NCBI RefSeq assembly: GCF_001509405.1
Contig: NZ_CP011502.1
Span: forward strand, 3,472,001 to 3,536,000
Origin: Aeromicrobium erythreum
GTDB lineage: Bacteria > Actinomycetota > Actinomycetes > Propionibacteriales > Nocardioidaceae
Length of the DNA: 64,000 bases
Reading direction: 5' to 3'
A model generated the notes under the pieces. The model ran no database searches, had not been told where the DNA came from, and saw nothing but the letters and a program-made list of their open reading frames with translations. The translations under genes were made by a program, and so were the position numbers. Position 1 is the first letter of the stretch. Each line of letters opens with the position of its first letter. Shown piece by piece: positions 8,041-16,531 of the stretch.

Positions 8041-8622
8041 TTACTGCGGCTCGAGACCCGTCGGATTCTCGAGTCGCCCCAGCCTGAACGCGTCTAGTAG
8101 CGCCGGGAACCCTCGCCGCGGCGGTTCACAGTCTGGCAGGAAGTGCGCAAGCAGCATGCGTGCCACAGCAAAATGGCTGATGAGAATGATCCGCCGCTTC
8201 CCCTCGCAAGCAGTCAGCGTTGCTACCGCTTCGCTTAGGCGTCGAAGCACGGCATCACCGGACTCGCCGTTCGGAGGTGCTGCATTCAAGTTCCGTCCGG
8301 CTTCCCAGTCCCTGAGCAGGCTGGCGTGTTGATGTGTTCCTTCTGAACAGTCGTCGCGGCCCCAGTCCCCTGGGTCGACTTCCGCGAATCCAGAAACGAT
8401 CGTGCTCTCAGACTCCGGGAAAAGGATGTCGGCGGTCTGGATGGCCCGAGCAGCAGGGCTGACGAATACTTCGTGCGGCGGCAGTTGAGCCCGCCAGTAG
8501 GCGCGTTTCGCCGTTGCGGCAGATCGTCCGGCGGCTGAGAGCGGTGGTCCTGGCACTCCGACGGCCATTCGTCCGACTTCGTTGGCGTCCGTGGCGGCGT
8601 GCCGCACGAAGACGATGGTCAT
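8041..8622 (-). CDS. Histidine phosphatase superfamily protein (phosphoglycerate-mutase-like)
   Basis: This 193-aa protein has an N-terminal phospho-acceptor motif VRHAATDANE (RHG variant with Ala), a second conserved region VSPAARAIQTADI, and the C-terminal histidine in IILISHFAVARM. These are the branch-1 histidine phosphatase signatures. The start ATG (8620-8622) overlaps the glycosyltransferase stop as ATGA, so translation is coupled. It is the last gene of the SIR2-GT4-phosphatase operon. A role in dephosphorylating a sugar or nucleotide product of its partners is inferred; the substrate is unknown. Confidence 0.85.
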   Translation of the reverse strand: MTIVFVRHAATDANEVGRMAVGVPGPPLSAAGRSAATAKRAYWRAQLPPHEVFVSPAARAIQTADILFPESESTIVSGFAEVDPGDWGRDDCSEGTHQHASLLRDWEAGRNLNAAPPNGESGDAVLRRLSEAVATLTACEGKRRIILISHFAVARMLLAHFLPDCEPPRRGFPALLDAFRLGRLENPTGLEPQ

Positions 8623-9821
8623 AGAACTCGCTCCATGACAGCGAGCAGATCGTCGCCGAACGTCTCCACTGTCGGGAGGACTCGCGAGGATATGCCACCA
8701 TCGATCGGCATCGAGCGGTTCAGTGCCAGCCGCATCGCGCCGTACAGGTGATCGAGCGCTCGGCGATAAGCACGTGAACCTTCCTCGGCACGGAGACCTG
8801 ACTCGTTGAAATAGGAGGCTGCGGACCCGTAGATCTCTCGCATCGAGGTCTCGGAACCGACGAGGACCCGTGCCCCAGCCTCCAAGGCTTCCAACCCGGG
8901 GAACCCGAAGCCTTCGGAAACGGATGCCGACACGAAGAGATCGCACGACCGGTAGAGGTCGGCCAGCAACGCGTCTGATGCGTCTTCCAACAACGTCACC
9001 CAGTCAGCTCGTCTAGCGGCTTGTCTGACTGAGTCTGCATAAGCGGGGAAACTGGCTGTCGCACCACCCACCAGCACCAGGCGGAGATGGGGATGTTCGG
9101 ACCGAAGCCGATTCGCCGCATTGATCAGTGCAAGCTGGTTCTTGCGCGGCTCCATCTTGCTGACCCCGATGATCATCGGGTCGCCTCTCGGGACCGGTGC
9201 GTTCGATGGCGCGAGGGTAGACGAGACGAACGGATAGGCAACGTGCCACCGTCCCTTGGTCTGGGGAAGGTATCTGACGAGGTCAGTTGCGCTGAAGTGG
9301 GATACCGTCATCAACTCGTCGGCGCTCTCGGATCCCTTCTCGTACATACGCTGGATGAGGTTCGCAACAGCGGAACGCGAGTCTCTATCCAGCCAGGCCG
9401 ACTCGACGCCTAGTTCCCGTGCGAGGCCCAGGAGGACGTCCGCGCCATAGAGAGTCTCGAAGACGTCTCGGGATGGCGACGGGAAGTCACCCCAGAAGGG
9501 CTGAGCGTCGTGGAGGACTCTGACCAGTGGCACCACGTCGACCGGCGGCACGTAGTACTGCGGGGCGATGAACAGTCCGGCGCCGACGTCTTTCAGTGCT
9601 TGCGAAAGACCATTGCTCGCCCACGTGGAAAGAAGCGCCGCGTCCCAAGGGTACTGGGTCTGGCTCATGCGGGCCGAGGGGTTTACTAGTTCGACCAGCT
9701 CGAAGCGATGCCGGAGTGCTTCGGAGAATCGGAAGGCCTCGACCAGACACTGGGTGTATCGACCGATGCCGCTCGCGCCTGCTCGGCGCGCATCGACGGC
9801 CACCACAGTTCGCTTAGCCAC
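8619..9821 (-). CDS. GT4-family glycosyltransferase
   Basis: This is a 400-aa GT-B fold enzyme. The N-terminal acceptor domain includes VDARRAGASGIGRYTQ, typical of GT4 enzymes. The C-terminal donor domain has GVSKMEPRKNQLALI and the EX7E-like motif EGFGFPGLEALEAG. The family transfers sugars from nucleotide-sugars, usually to surface glycans. The start overlaps the SIR2 gene by 8 bases and the stop overlaps the phosphatase by 4. No other glycan-assembly genes surround it, which is odd for a polysaccharide locus and points to a system-specific job. Confidence 0.88.
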   Translation of the reverse strand: MAKRTVVAVDARRAGASGIGRYTQCLVEAFRFSEALRHRFELVELVNPSARMSQTQYPWDAALLSTWASNGLSQALKDVGAGLFIAPQYYVPPVDVVPLVRVLHDAQPFWGDFPSPSRDVFETLYGADVLLGLARELGVESAWLDRDSRSAVANLIQRMYEKGSESADELMTVSHFSATDLVRYLPQTKGRWHVAYPFVSSTLAPSNAPVPRGDPMIIGVSKMEPRKNQLALINAANRLRSEHPHLRLVLVGGATASFPAYADSVRQAARRADWVTLLEDASDALLADLYRSCDLFVSASVSEGFGFPGLEALEAGARVLVGSETSMREIYGSAASYFNESGLRAEEGSRAYRRALDHLYGAMRLALNRSMPIDGGISSRVLPTVETFGDDLLAVMERVL

Positions 9822-12204
9822 GGACGTTCCATCCTTTCGCCTGTTCCGATTTCGCCACGTAGTACCGAAGGAGGGGACTGAGCGACTCCCATACCGGTTC
9901 GCGAGTCACTTGAGCGTGGATGTCATCGAGGACATCTTGTACGAGCGGAGTCGACTCGGGCAGTCGGGAAAGGTGGACCGACACGTTGAGAAGATTCTCG
10001 ACCATCCATTGATGGGACCCACTGAGCCTTGCAAGTCGTTTAGTCAGATGGACGAAGCGGTCGGCTTCGACACCCGACATCATCTGTCGTTGCTCCAACG
10101 TGCGTGTCCCGTACAGCAGATCCCGGCACATAGCTGTGGCGAAATGGCTCGCACGGCTGGACTGCACACTGGAGCCGTCCGGGTCGGCCTCGAGGTCGTC
10201 GATCGCATCGTTGGCTGCAATCATTAGCTGCCGGTGCGCGGTGGACAGCGTCGCGTCGTCGCAATTGGGGTCTTTGAGAAGCGCTGAAAGATGTTCCAGC
10301 AGGACGAAGGACGCGAAGAAGGGTTCGACGACGTCCGAATGTCGGTCGCTGCCTCGGAGCTCGAGGTCGATTCCTTCGAGCAGAGTCACTACCGCTGCGG
10401 GTCCAGCCGAACGCGCTCGATCCAGTTCCGCTCGCAAAGATGCACGGCGGCTGAGCGGGGCCGTTGCGAGCGAACTCCAGGATTCTGCGGAGGGTCCGGT
10501 AAGTCTGCGAATCCATCGGCTGTCTACCCTTACACCGTCTGACAGACGTCTCACCTGCTCGGGTTCGTCCGAGAGCCGCACGGGTCGTCCGCTGACTTTG
10601 CTGAGTTCCCAGGAGAGCAAGAGATCTCCCCAGGTCTGTTGGTCGGCCGGACGAAGAAAGTCCTCGTAGCCCCCGACTCGGCAAAGGATCCACGCCAGGC
10701 GGGGGACCACGGGCCGGCATTGCGACCCAGCTCGGGAGTTCGGCTCTGCCCGCCAGGAACGTGCTTCACCGATCACGAATCCGTTGAGTGCTGTCAGTTC
10801 GTCCGGGTCGGTTTTCATCTGGAGATCCCGGACGAGTTGGAGAGTCAACCACTTGGAGAGCGAGTCCGAGTGCACTTGTGAGTTCTTTCGCACGAGCTCC
10901 ACTACGCGTCTCACATGGTCGTCGTCGAGTTCCGGTGCCGAGAGTCCGAGACATTCGAGGGTACGGTGCCAGTTCGGTCGCGTCGGAGTTACGTGGAGTG
11001 TGTGGCTCTTCAACCACTCGCGTATCGCGGTCTTGCGGGCGACAAGCATCTGCTGCGCGCCGGGATCCGTAGATTCGACTCGCTTGGCCCTCATGAAGAA
11101 GTAGAGGGCGGCTACTGGGTCACTGCCGCAGGAGGAAAGGTCAACCGTTGAAGCGAATGTTCGTGACGATCGCCATGTCTCGCGCGCCACGGCAGTCTTG
11201 ATACTCATCAGTTCGGCCGTGTCGTACTTATCGTCGTTTCCGTTGCGACTGGTGACGGCGTAGTCGACGTAACCGGCATCGTGACTGGTCCTGAAGTCGG
11301 TGAGTGCTTCGTTGAGCCTGCCCGCGAGGCGGACCAAGTCTTGCGACCTTCTCACCTTGAAGTTCCGGAGTCGCAGGTAGTTCCACCACGGCTCTTCAGC
11401 CGTCCCTCGCGTCTGCACGTACAAGGAACGCGGCGTATGGGATATCGCCCGCGAGACCTCCCGGATGACCGTGTCGAGGTTCTCGTCTTGCAGCCCGTAT
11501 CCAAGAAAGAGGACGTCGCGTTGAGCGAGGTTGACTCTGAGTTCGTCCAGGAGAAGCCCGCGTGTCCATCCAAAACTCGCGTAGTCGTCGGAAGTCACGA
11601 CAAGGGGAAGCTCGCGATCTAGGTGTACTTCGTCGATGCTGCCGTGAATCTTCACGATCTCGAGACGGTCGCCAGCCCGTTCAACTAGGTCGCTGGGCCT
11701 GCTCGTGACCTGATACGGGACGCCGATCGCCGCCAGCGTGGACTCGACGAGCGAGTCGTAGTTCGTCGTGTAGATGGATGACCATGGCAGGGACAGCAGC
11801 GGTGCCGCCGCCGTGACCGTCTCCAGGCTGAACGACTGGCCGGTCTCCTCGACAAGTAGCTCGACCAGGTCCTCTCGCGCCACCTCAGGATCGATGTTTC
11901 CGTACCGCACGAGTTCAGAGATGAAGAATTGGGACGCGAGTCGCAATTGATAGGTCCGCCTGCCGTCCTCGGTCAGGCTCGTGGTCGCGGCGATGACGCG
12001 CGCAGGGACGTGGGAGCTCCCGTCGAGTCGTTCGATCAGCGACTTCACAATCGACTCGCCGAGTTCTGAGGCTGTCTTCACGTTCTCGCCGCCGACGCTG
12101 CTGAATGCGCTCGTGAATCCCGCACCCAGGAACAGAACGCAGGTCCCGTCCGCGATTGACGCGATCAGCTCCCCGTCGAGGAGATCGTCTTGTGGCGTTG
12201 TCAT
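9814..12204 (-). CDS. SIR2-like domain protein (SIR2_2), putative NADase effector
   Basis: This 796-aa protein begins with a SIR2-like domain (about residues 1-290). It has the nucleotide-binding motif FLGAGFTSAF (GAG at 27-29), the catalytic-type motif TTNYDS (146-151) and the histidine in KIHGSID (His187), then FLGYGLQDENL (around 233). This order matches prokaryotic SIR2 proteins that degrade NAD+ in anti-phage systems such as Thoeris, DSR and Avs-linked effectors. The remaining 500 residues are helical, without a recognisable domain, and may sense a trigger. The start ATG at 12204 was chosen over an upstream basic extension. It heads a three-gene coupled operon. Confidence 0.85.
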   Translation of the reverse strand: MTTPQDDLLDGELIASIADGTCVLFLGAGFTSAFSSVGGENVKTASELGESIVKSLIERLDGSSHVPARVIAATTSLTEDGRRTYQLRLASQFFISELVRYGNIDPEVAREDLVELLVEETGQSFSLETVTAAAPLLSLPWSSIYTTNYDSLVESTLAAIGVPYQVTSRPSDLVERAGDRLEIVKIHGSIDEVHLDRELPLVVTSDDYASFGWTRGLLLDELRVNLAQRDVLFLGYGLQDENLDTVIREVSRAISHTPRSLYVQTRGTAEEPWWNYLRLRNFKVRRSQDLVRLAGRLNEALTDFRTSHDAGYVDYAVTSRNGNDDKYDTAELMSIKTAVARETWRSSRTFASTVDLSSCGSDPVAALYFFMRAKRVESTDPGAQQMLVARKTAIREWLKSHTLHVTPTRPNWHRTLECLGLSAPELDDDHVRRVVELVRKNSQVHSDSLSKWLTLQLVRDLQMKTDPDELTALNGFVIGEARSWRAEPNSRAGSQCRPVVPRLAWILCRVGGYEDFLRPADQQTWGDLLLSWELSKVSGRPVRLSDEPEQVRRLSDGVRVDSRWIRRLTGPSAESWSSLATAPLSRRASLRAELDRARSAGPAAVVTLLEGIDLELRGSDRHSDVVEPFFASFVLLEHLSALLKDPNCDDATLSTAHRQLMIAANDAIDDLEADPDGSSVQSSRASHFATAMCRDLLYGTRTLEQRQMMSGVEADRFVHLTKRLARLSGSHQWMVENLLNVSVHLSRLPESTPLVQDVLDDIHAQVTREPVWESLSPLLRYYVAKSEQAKGWNVRG

Positions 12205-12647
12205 GTGCTGATCCTGGCTCTGCCGGAAGGCCGGGAAACGAAGAATGACAGAAATAGTCGTTCGAACAACGATGAACGCCCTTGTGACGCATGCACTGAG
12301 ACCAGGTCGCCGTCTAAGCCGCGCGTTCACTACCCCACGTAGCCACATCGAGCATCGAGAAAGCACTGGAGACACTAGCCCCCGATCGGCCGTTCGAGCG
12401 TGGAGGCGGATCCGCGTCGGTCTCTGTCCGGTTCGAAGCGATGCTGGGCAGACTTCGATAGCTTAAGGCTTTTTCACCGGCACCGACTGAAACGGCATGC
12501 CGTCGGTCTCGGTCGTGTTGGTCGGTATGGCCACCCCACCTCGGCCTGGCACACCGGGACCGACCACAATGTGACGATGCGCCATCTAAGATATGGATGA
12601 GCCAACGTGCGCCTCATGCAGCCACCGCGCTGCTCGCGACAGACCAA
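12205..12647. other. Intergenic region upstream of SIR2 operon
   Basis: These 443 bp lie between the SIR2 start and the IS3-type element. They are comparatively AT-rich and contain the palindrome GTTCGAAC (12260-12267) about 56 bases upstream of the SIR2 start, which may mark its promoter or operator. No supported gene was found on either strand. Confidence 0.5.
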
Positions 12648-12672
12648 GGGACTGCTGCACCGATAGGTGACA
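12648..12672 (+). repeat. Left terminal inverted repeat of IS3-type element
   Basis: This 25-bp end (GGGACTGCTGCACCGAT..) matches the inverse of 13945-13969 at 24 of 25 positions, and is preceded by the target-duplication triplet CAA. Confidence 0.85.
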
Positions 12673-12716
12673 TCTGATCTGTGGTGCCGTGAGGTGCCGC
12701 TGGAAGGATGTGCACC

Positions 12717-13049
12717 ATGCCCAAGCCCTATCCCCGTGATTTCCGCGAGGACGTCGTGCGGGTCGCCAGGAGCCGCGAGCCAGGAGTCCTGTTGAAGGAC
12801 ATCGCCGCTGACTTCGGGATCAGCGAGTCGTGCCTGGCCAACTGGATGAAGACTGCGGACGTCGAGGACGGCCTCAAGCCCGGAACCACCGCGGCAGAGA
12901 ACGCCGAACTGCGCGAGGCGAAGAAGCGGATCCGCCTGCTCGAGCAGTGGGGGCACCTCCCGCTCGCGGGGGCGAACGAGGTCCTGCGCCGCGCGGCGGC
13001 CTACCTGTCTCAGGCGAATCTGCCGGGAAAAGGCTCTTCCCACTCGTGA
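12717..13049 (+). CDS. IS3-type transposase OrfA (HTH) with in-frame insertion
   Basis: This 110-aa product has an N-terminal HTH (PKPYPRDFREDVVRVA to FGISESCLANWMKTADVEDG) and the leucine-zipper KKRIRLLEQ...NEVLRRAAAYLSQ used for OrfA/OrfAB multimerization. The sequence WGHLPLAGA replaces the expected single Glu between LLEQ and NEVLRRA. It is encoded by a 27-bp palindromic insert that keeps the frame but breaks the zipper heptads. The start ATG at 12717 has GGAAGGA eight bases upstream. Probably impaired. Confidence 0.75.
   Translation: MPKPYPRDFREDVVRVARSREPGVLLKDIAADFGISESCLANWMKTADVEDGLKPGTTAAENAELREAKKRIRLLEQWGHLPLAGANEVLRRAAAYLSQANLPGKGSSHS
12948..12974. repeat. Palindromic insertion in orfA
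   Basis: The 27-bp insert begins TGGGGGCACCTCCC and ends with a G-run, forming a hairpin of the G5...C5 type. Its inverse complement shares GGGAGGTGCCCCCA with the insert in orfB (13429-13461). It resembles short mobile palindromic repeats scattered in actinobacterial genomes. Confidence 0.6.
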
Positions 13050-13937
13050 GGGAGCTCGCGGCTGACGGGATCGGAGTCTCGCTCAGCTGCCGCGTGCTCG
13101 GGCTGTGTCGCCAGCAGTACTACCGCTGGCTCGCTGCCCCGGTCACGACCTCAGAGTGGGACAACGCCCACCTGGCCAACGCCGTCTTCGACGCTCACGA
13201 CCAGGACCCCCAGTTCGGGTATCGGTTCATGGTCGATGAGGTCCGCGAGGCCGGGTTCGGACCGGCCGAGCGGACCGTTTGGCGGATCTGCTCAGACAAC
13301 CAGTGGTGGTCCTCCTTCGGAAAGAAGCGCGGCAGGAACGGCAAGAAGCCCGGCCCGCCGGCCCACGACGACCTGCTCAACCGGGTCTTCCAGGCCGGGA
13401 GGGCGAACCAGATCTGGCTGACCGACATTCCCCCGAGCACTCCGTGCAGGGAGGTGCCCCCACCGAACACCCCACCCATGAGGGAAAGGTCTACCTCTGC
13501 GCGATCAAGGACACTGGTCCAACCGGATCGTGGGCTACTCCATCAGCGACCGCATGACCTCCCACCTCGCCGTCCGAGCCTTGGAGAACGCTGTCGCCCG
13601 CCGCGGCGACGTAGCCGGCTGCATCGTGCACTCAGACCGCGGCAGCCAATTCCGAAGCCGCCGCTTCATCGCCCCACTCGCCCGCCACGACATGGTCGGA
13701 TCGATGGGACGAGTCGGCGCAGCAGGAGACAACGCCGCCATGGAGTCCTTCTTCGCCTTACTGCAGAAGAACGTCCTCAACACCCGTCACTGGACCACCC
13801 GCGAAGAGCTGCGGATCGCGATCGTGACCTGGATCGAACGGACCTACCACCGCCGACGCAGACAAGCCGTCCTCGGCCGATTGACCCCCATCGAGTGGGA
13901 GACCATCATGAACCAGACCGTCGCCCTGGCGGCCTAA
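13046..13937 (+). pseudogene. IS3-type transposase OrfB (rve integrase core), disrupted
   Basis: The first part (RELAADGIGVSLSCRVLGLC through ANQIWLTDI) is in one frame and contains the HTH_21 region and the first catalytic Asp (LTDI). A roughly 33-bp GC-rich insert and a short deletion near 13510 shift the frame. The rest, from VGYSISDRM onward, lies in another frame and carries the second Asp (VHSDRGSQF) and the Glu (DNAAMESFF) of the DDE triad, ending with TYHRRRRQAVLG. No intact OrfB or fused OrfAB can be made. Confidence 0.85.
13429..13461. repeat. Palindromic insertion in orfB
   Basis: This roughly 33-bp stretch splits the expected codons for LTDI-TEHPTHEGKVY. It ends in GGGAGGTGCCCCC and starts with a C-run, so it folds into a hairpin and matches the inverse of the orfA insert over 14 bases. 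Confidence 0.6.
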
Positions 13938-13944
13938 CCCCACC

Positions 13945-13969
13945 TGTCACCCATCGGTGCAGCAGTCCC
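13945..13969 (-). repeat. Right terminal inverted repeat of IS3-type element
   Basis: This is the inverse of the left end with one A/G difference, followed by the CAA target duplication. Confidence 0.85.
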
Positions 13970-15102
13970 CAAGGCCATAGCTGCGTCTGGAGAGGGACCG
14001 GTCCACTCTCGTCCGTTGGAGATCTAGCTGTAGATCCCGCACGCGCGCTCGCGCGGAGCAGTTGGCCTACTCCAACCGACCTGTGTGGAAGAGGTGATCC
14101 ATAAACAACTCGTGGAGTCCCGCTGCCAAGATCTCGCCCTCTGCGTCAGTGAGCCCATCAACTCGCGCCCGCTGGCCGATTCCACACTTTTTCCGGTCAG
14201 ACCGAGCGAGACATTGAAGTCAGGTCGCAGAGCTTCTCTCTTCCTCGCCCTATGGATCTGCATCCGAGACTGGCCTTCGTTTCCCCTGACCTCCCGGTCG
14301 AGGCGGGGCATCAAGTCTCTGGAGACTCGCTCTCCTGGGTGCGCAGGTACCACGAATACGGCGGGCCGAGGCTAGAACTTGATCAGTGCCTGAAAAGCCA
14401 GGTCCCGCAGACACGCCCACTCCGGGGAGTCAGGCACGGAGTCGAGGTGCCAGAAGTCCTCATGAACCGAACCGCTCCACTCTCCGAGCACAGCATCCAG
14501 TGCTTCGGCAGCATGGCGAGCGGTCAGTCGCGACCCAGCCGGCTCGTTCGAACTGCGGCAGCAAGAGCACGCCGCTCTCGAGCGCGAGCTCATCGGCGTA
14601 TGGAGGAGCACCCAGGCCCAGCGACTCGAGCCAAGCGATCTAGCGCTTGCCGGCATTGCCAGCAGAGCGACACTCCTCACGAACATCGCGAGAACACGCG
14701 GATGGAGGTTTGTCACTGGTGGGAATCTTACTGTGCCACTGGCTCCGCTAGAGACCTTCCAGTACGGCACGCCGCCGAGTCGGCTACGGCGACGCGTTCG
14801 CCTTCAGCGCAGCCTTCAAGCGACTGCACGCCGTCAGTCCCGCACACTTCCGGCGTGCGAGCGCACCCGGACGAGCTGCCGCACGTCTAATCAGTGCACC
14901 GATCCGGCGGCGCGGGCCCTCGCACCGTGGGCGATCCCTCTAGGCACGATGAGAACCGCGTCGACAGGCACGCTCGTCTCGACGAAGCCCCGGTCCGGAG
15001 GATCCCCCATCGCGACAGGTGCACACCCCAGACGGCCACCCCGAGCACGACGCCCTGGATCGAGCGGGAGCGCCCCTCGACCATCCACTCTGCTGCGTGC
15101 GA
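13970..15102. other. Decayed sequence between IS element and protease cassette
   Basis: This stretch of about 1.1 kb has no convincing intact gene. Reading frames change repeatedly and codon usage is not coherent on either strand. The only protein-like traces are on the minus strand at 14372-14770, listed separately. It is probably remnants of older island genes. Confidence 0.5.
14372..14770 (-). pseudogene. Remnant of an unknown gene, multiple frameshifts
   Basis: One minus-strand frame ends with EALDAVLGEWSGSVHEDFWH and SPEWACLRDLAFQALIKF, which reads like a genuine protein C-terminus. Immediately upstream, protein-like sequence (IAWLESLGLGAPPYADELAL and VLLLPQFERAGWVATDR) is in another frame. 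Two frameshifts would be needed to join them. The family is not recognised. Confidence 0.25.
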
Positions 15103-16476
15103 TCAGCTTGGCCAGGGGAGGGTCATATCCGGATGGGGGCACCGTCCGATCAACGTAGAGATGAACCCGAGGATCTGCGGGCTACCACTGACGACGCCAG
15201 AGGCACCCGGCACCATGCGCAGGTGACGCGTTGACGGTTCGCTGTAAGCGTTGAGACTGAATGGGCCGTAGCGCACTTCCCGCCCTGCTTCGATCTTGTC
15301 GAGTATCCAGTCATACGCTTCGCGCGAGGAGAGGATGAGCTCGACATCTTTGACCAGGAGAGCCGTGGTCGGCAGGATGGGAAGAACTCCGGTGGCGGGT
15401 TCATTGCCCACGACTGATCCGCCGGTTGAGATGACGGTGCCGCGTCCGATGCTCTGCGCTGACCACTTCCATAATCGGCTCGAGAAGACAGAGGAGTCCA
15501 TCCACGGTCGGACGATCGAGATCCGTTTCATCGAGCACGACAGGAAGAACGGACTCTCCGCGCCGCTCGCCGCTGGGCCTGCTTCGTCCATCCCGCTCTC
15601 GACGTGTCGAGCGGCAAGGATGGAGGACTGCCGGTTCCACGCAGGCATTCGCCCTGGAGATACTTCGTCTCCTGAGCGGACGCTGCAGCAACATCTGCCG
15701 TCGCACCCTCGCATCCCTGTCCCACCTGAGCGGGGTTGGTTGGCGAAGTCGTCCGGGTCGAAGCGGAACGGAGTCCACTGTTCATCGCGAAACCAGTCCT
15801 TGTAGCGCGGCACGCTGTCCACGACCTGGAACGCACTCCCATTCGCGAGCCGTTCGGTGCCTGTGTCGAATCGGTCTGCCAGCTGCTGCCAGTACACGTA
15901 GGGTTCACGGGCCTGCAGCTGCTTCACGGTTGCCAGAGCGGTCTCGACCTCTTCTCTGTGACCATGCTCGTCCCAGGCCTGACGAGCCTCGCGGTAGCGA
16001 GCGATCACCTCTGGCGGGACGAGAGGTCCGCCGTTCTGTTCAGTCGCGCGAGCCTCGAAGAGCAGATCCTGCGCCGCGTAGAAGACCGCCTCGTACTCGA
16101 CGTAGTCACGCAGCTGCGGGCTCGGCTCACCGTCCACCTCGAGGTAACCCTCAGCTTTCGCCAACTCAGCCTTCTGCTCCGGCGAGAGTCCGATCTCGGG
16201 AGTCTCCTTGCCGTTGAGGATCAGCTGATAGATGTCGGAGACCAGGCCGGCCTTCGGTGTCACGACGTAGTTGCACTCCAGTGCCGCGTTGAGCAAATTG
16301 CTGACCATGTACTTGGTCTCGGGGTCGTCAGGGTCGAGGTGCGGCGTGACGACGATTCCCGGCCACTGGATGCTGAGGAGCGCATCGGGACTCTGCCCGA
16401 CCACCCCGGAGACCGCCAACGCCTGGGCAATCTTGCTGTACAGCTGGACGAACTCGGCTGAATCGGTTCGGCTCAT
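15103..16476 (-). CDS. Unknown protein A, paralog of 16532-17836, with an internal out-of-frame segment
   Basis: This 457-aa protein has no recognised family. It aligns end to end with its neighbour: the N-terminus (LYSKIA vs LYSKLA, both 11 residues after Met), TVKQLQAREP vs IMKQLQGRDG, ISIVRPWMDSSVFSSRLWKW vs VTISRNWMNPLVFNSRAWKF, and the C-terminal HPDMTLPW vs NPDPNLPW. That alignment and a GGAGAGGG site set the start at 16476. Between about 15545 and 15735 the main frame gives Cys/Arg-rich sequence, whereas the next frame gives SAQETKYLQGE, like the paralog's SYQEDKEYIKVEE. Two compensating frameshifts are likely, so activity is doubtful. Confidence 0.55.
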   Translation of the reverse strand: MSRTDSAEFVQLYSKIAQALAVSGVVGQSPDALLSIQWPGIVVTPHLDPDDPETKYMVSNLLNAALECNYVVTPKAGLVSDIYQLILNGKETPEIGLSPEQKAELAKAEGYLEVDGEPSPQLRDYVEYEAVFYAAQDLLFEARATEQNGGPLVPPEVIARYREARQAWDEHGHREEVETALATVKQLQAREPYVYWQQLADRFDTGTERLANGSAFQVVDSVPRYKDWFRDEQWTPFRFDPDDFANQPRSGGTGMRGCDGRCCCSVRSGDEVSPGRMPAWNRQSSILAARHVESGMDEAGPAASGAESPFFLSCSMKRISIVRPWMDSSVFSSRLWKWSAQSIGRGTVISTGGSVVGNEPATGVLPILPTTALLVKDVELILSSREAYDWILDKIEAGREVRYGPFSLNAYSEPSTRHLRMVPGASGVVSGSPQILGFISTLIGRCPHPDMTLPWPS

Positions 16477-16531
16477 GCCGGCGTCGCCCTCTCCCATGGC
16501 TGAGAAGCGCTCTGCCACGCCCCAGCACCGA

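Larger units (their letters stand above)
12648..13969 (+). mobile_element. IS3-family-type insertion sequence, degenerate
   Basis: This 1322-bp element has 25-bp terminal inverted repeats with one mismatch and a flanking 3-bp direct repeat CAA (12645-12647 and 13970-13972), as expected for IS3 transposition. It carries overlapping orfA and orfB; orfB is disrupted. Two GC-rich palindromic insertions lie inside the coding sequence. The preserved termini with broken transposase suggest an old or non-autonomous copy. It sits between the SIR2 operon and the decayed segment leading to the protease cassette. Confidence 0.85.

Noticed and set aside
9814-12375. Longer 853-codon version of the SIR2 protein
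   Set aside because: The extra 57 residues are basic and unlike a SIR2 N-terminus. The domain begins naturally at the ATG at 12204.
14252-14890. 212-codon plus-strand ORF in the decayed island segment
   Set aside because: It has Arg/Ser/Pro-rich sequence without family motifs or a ribosome site, and protein-like traces lie on the other strand.
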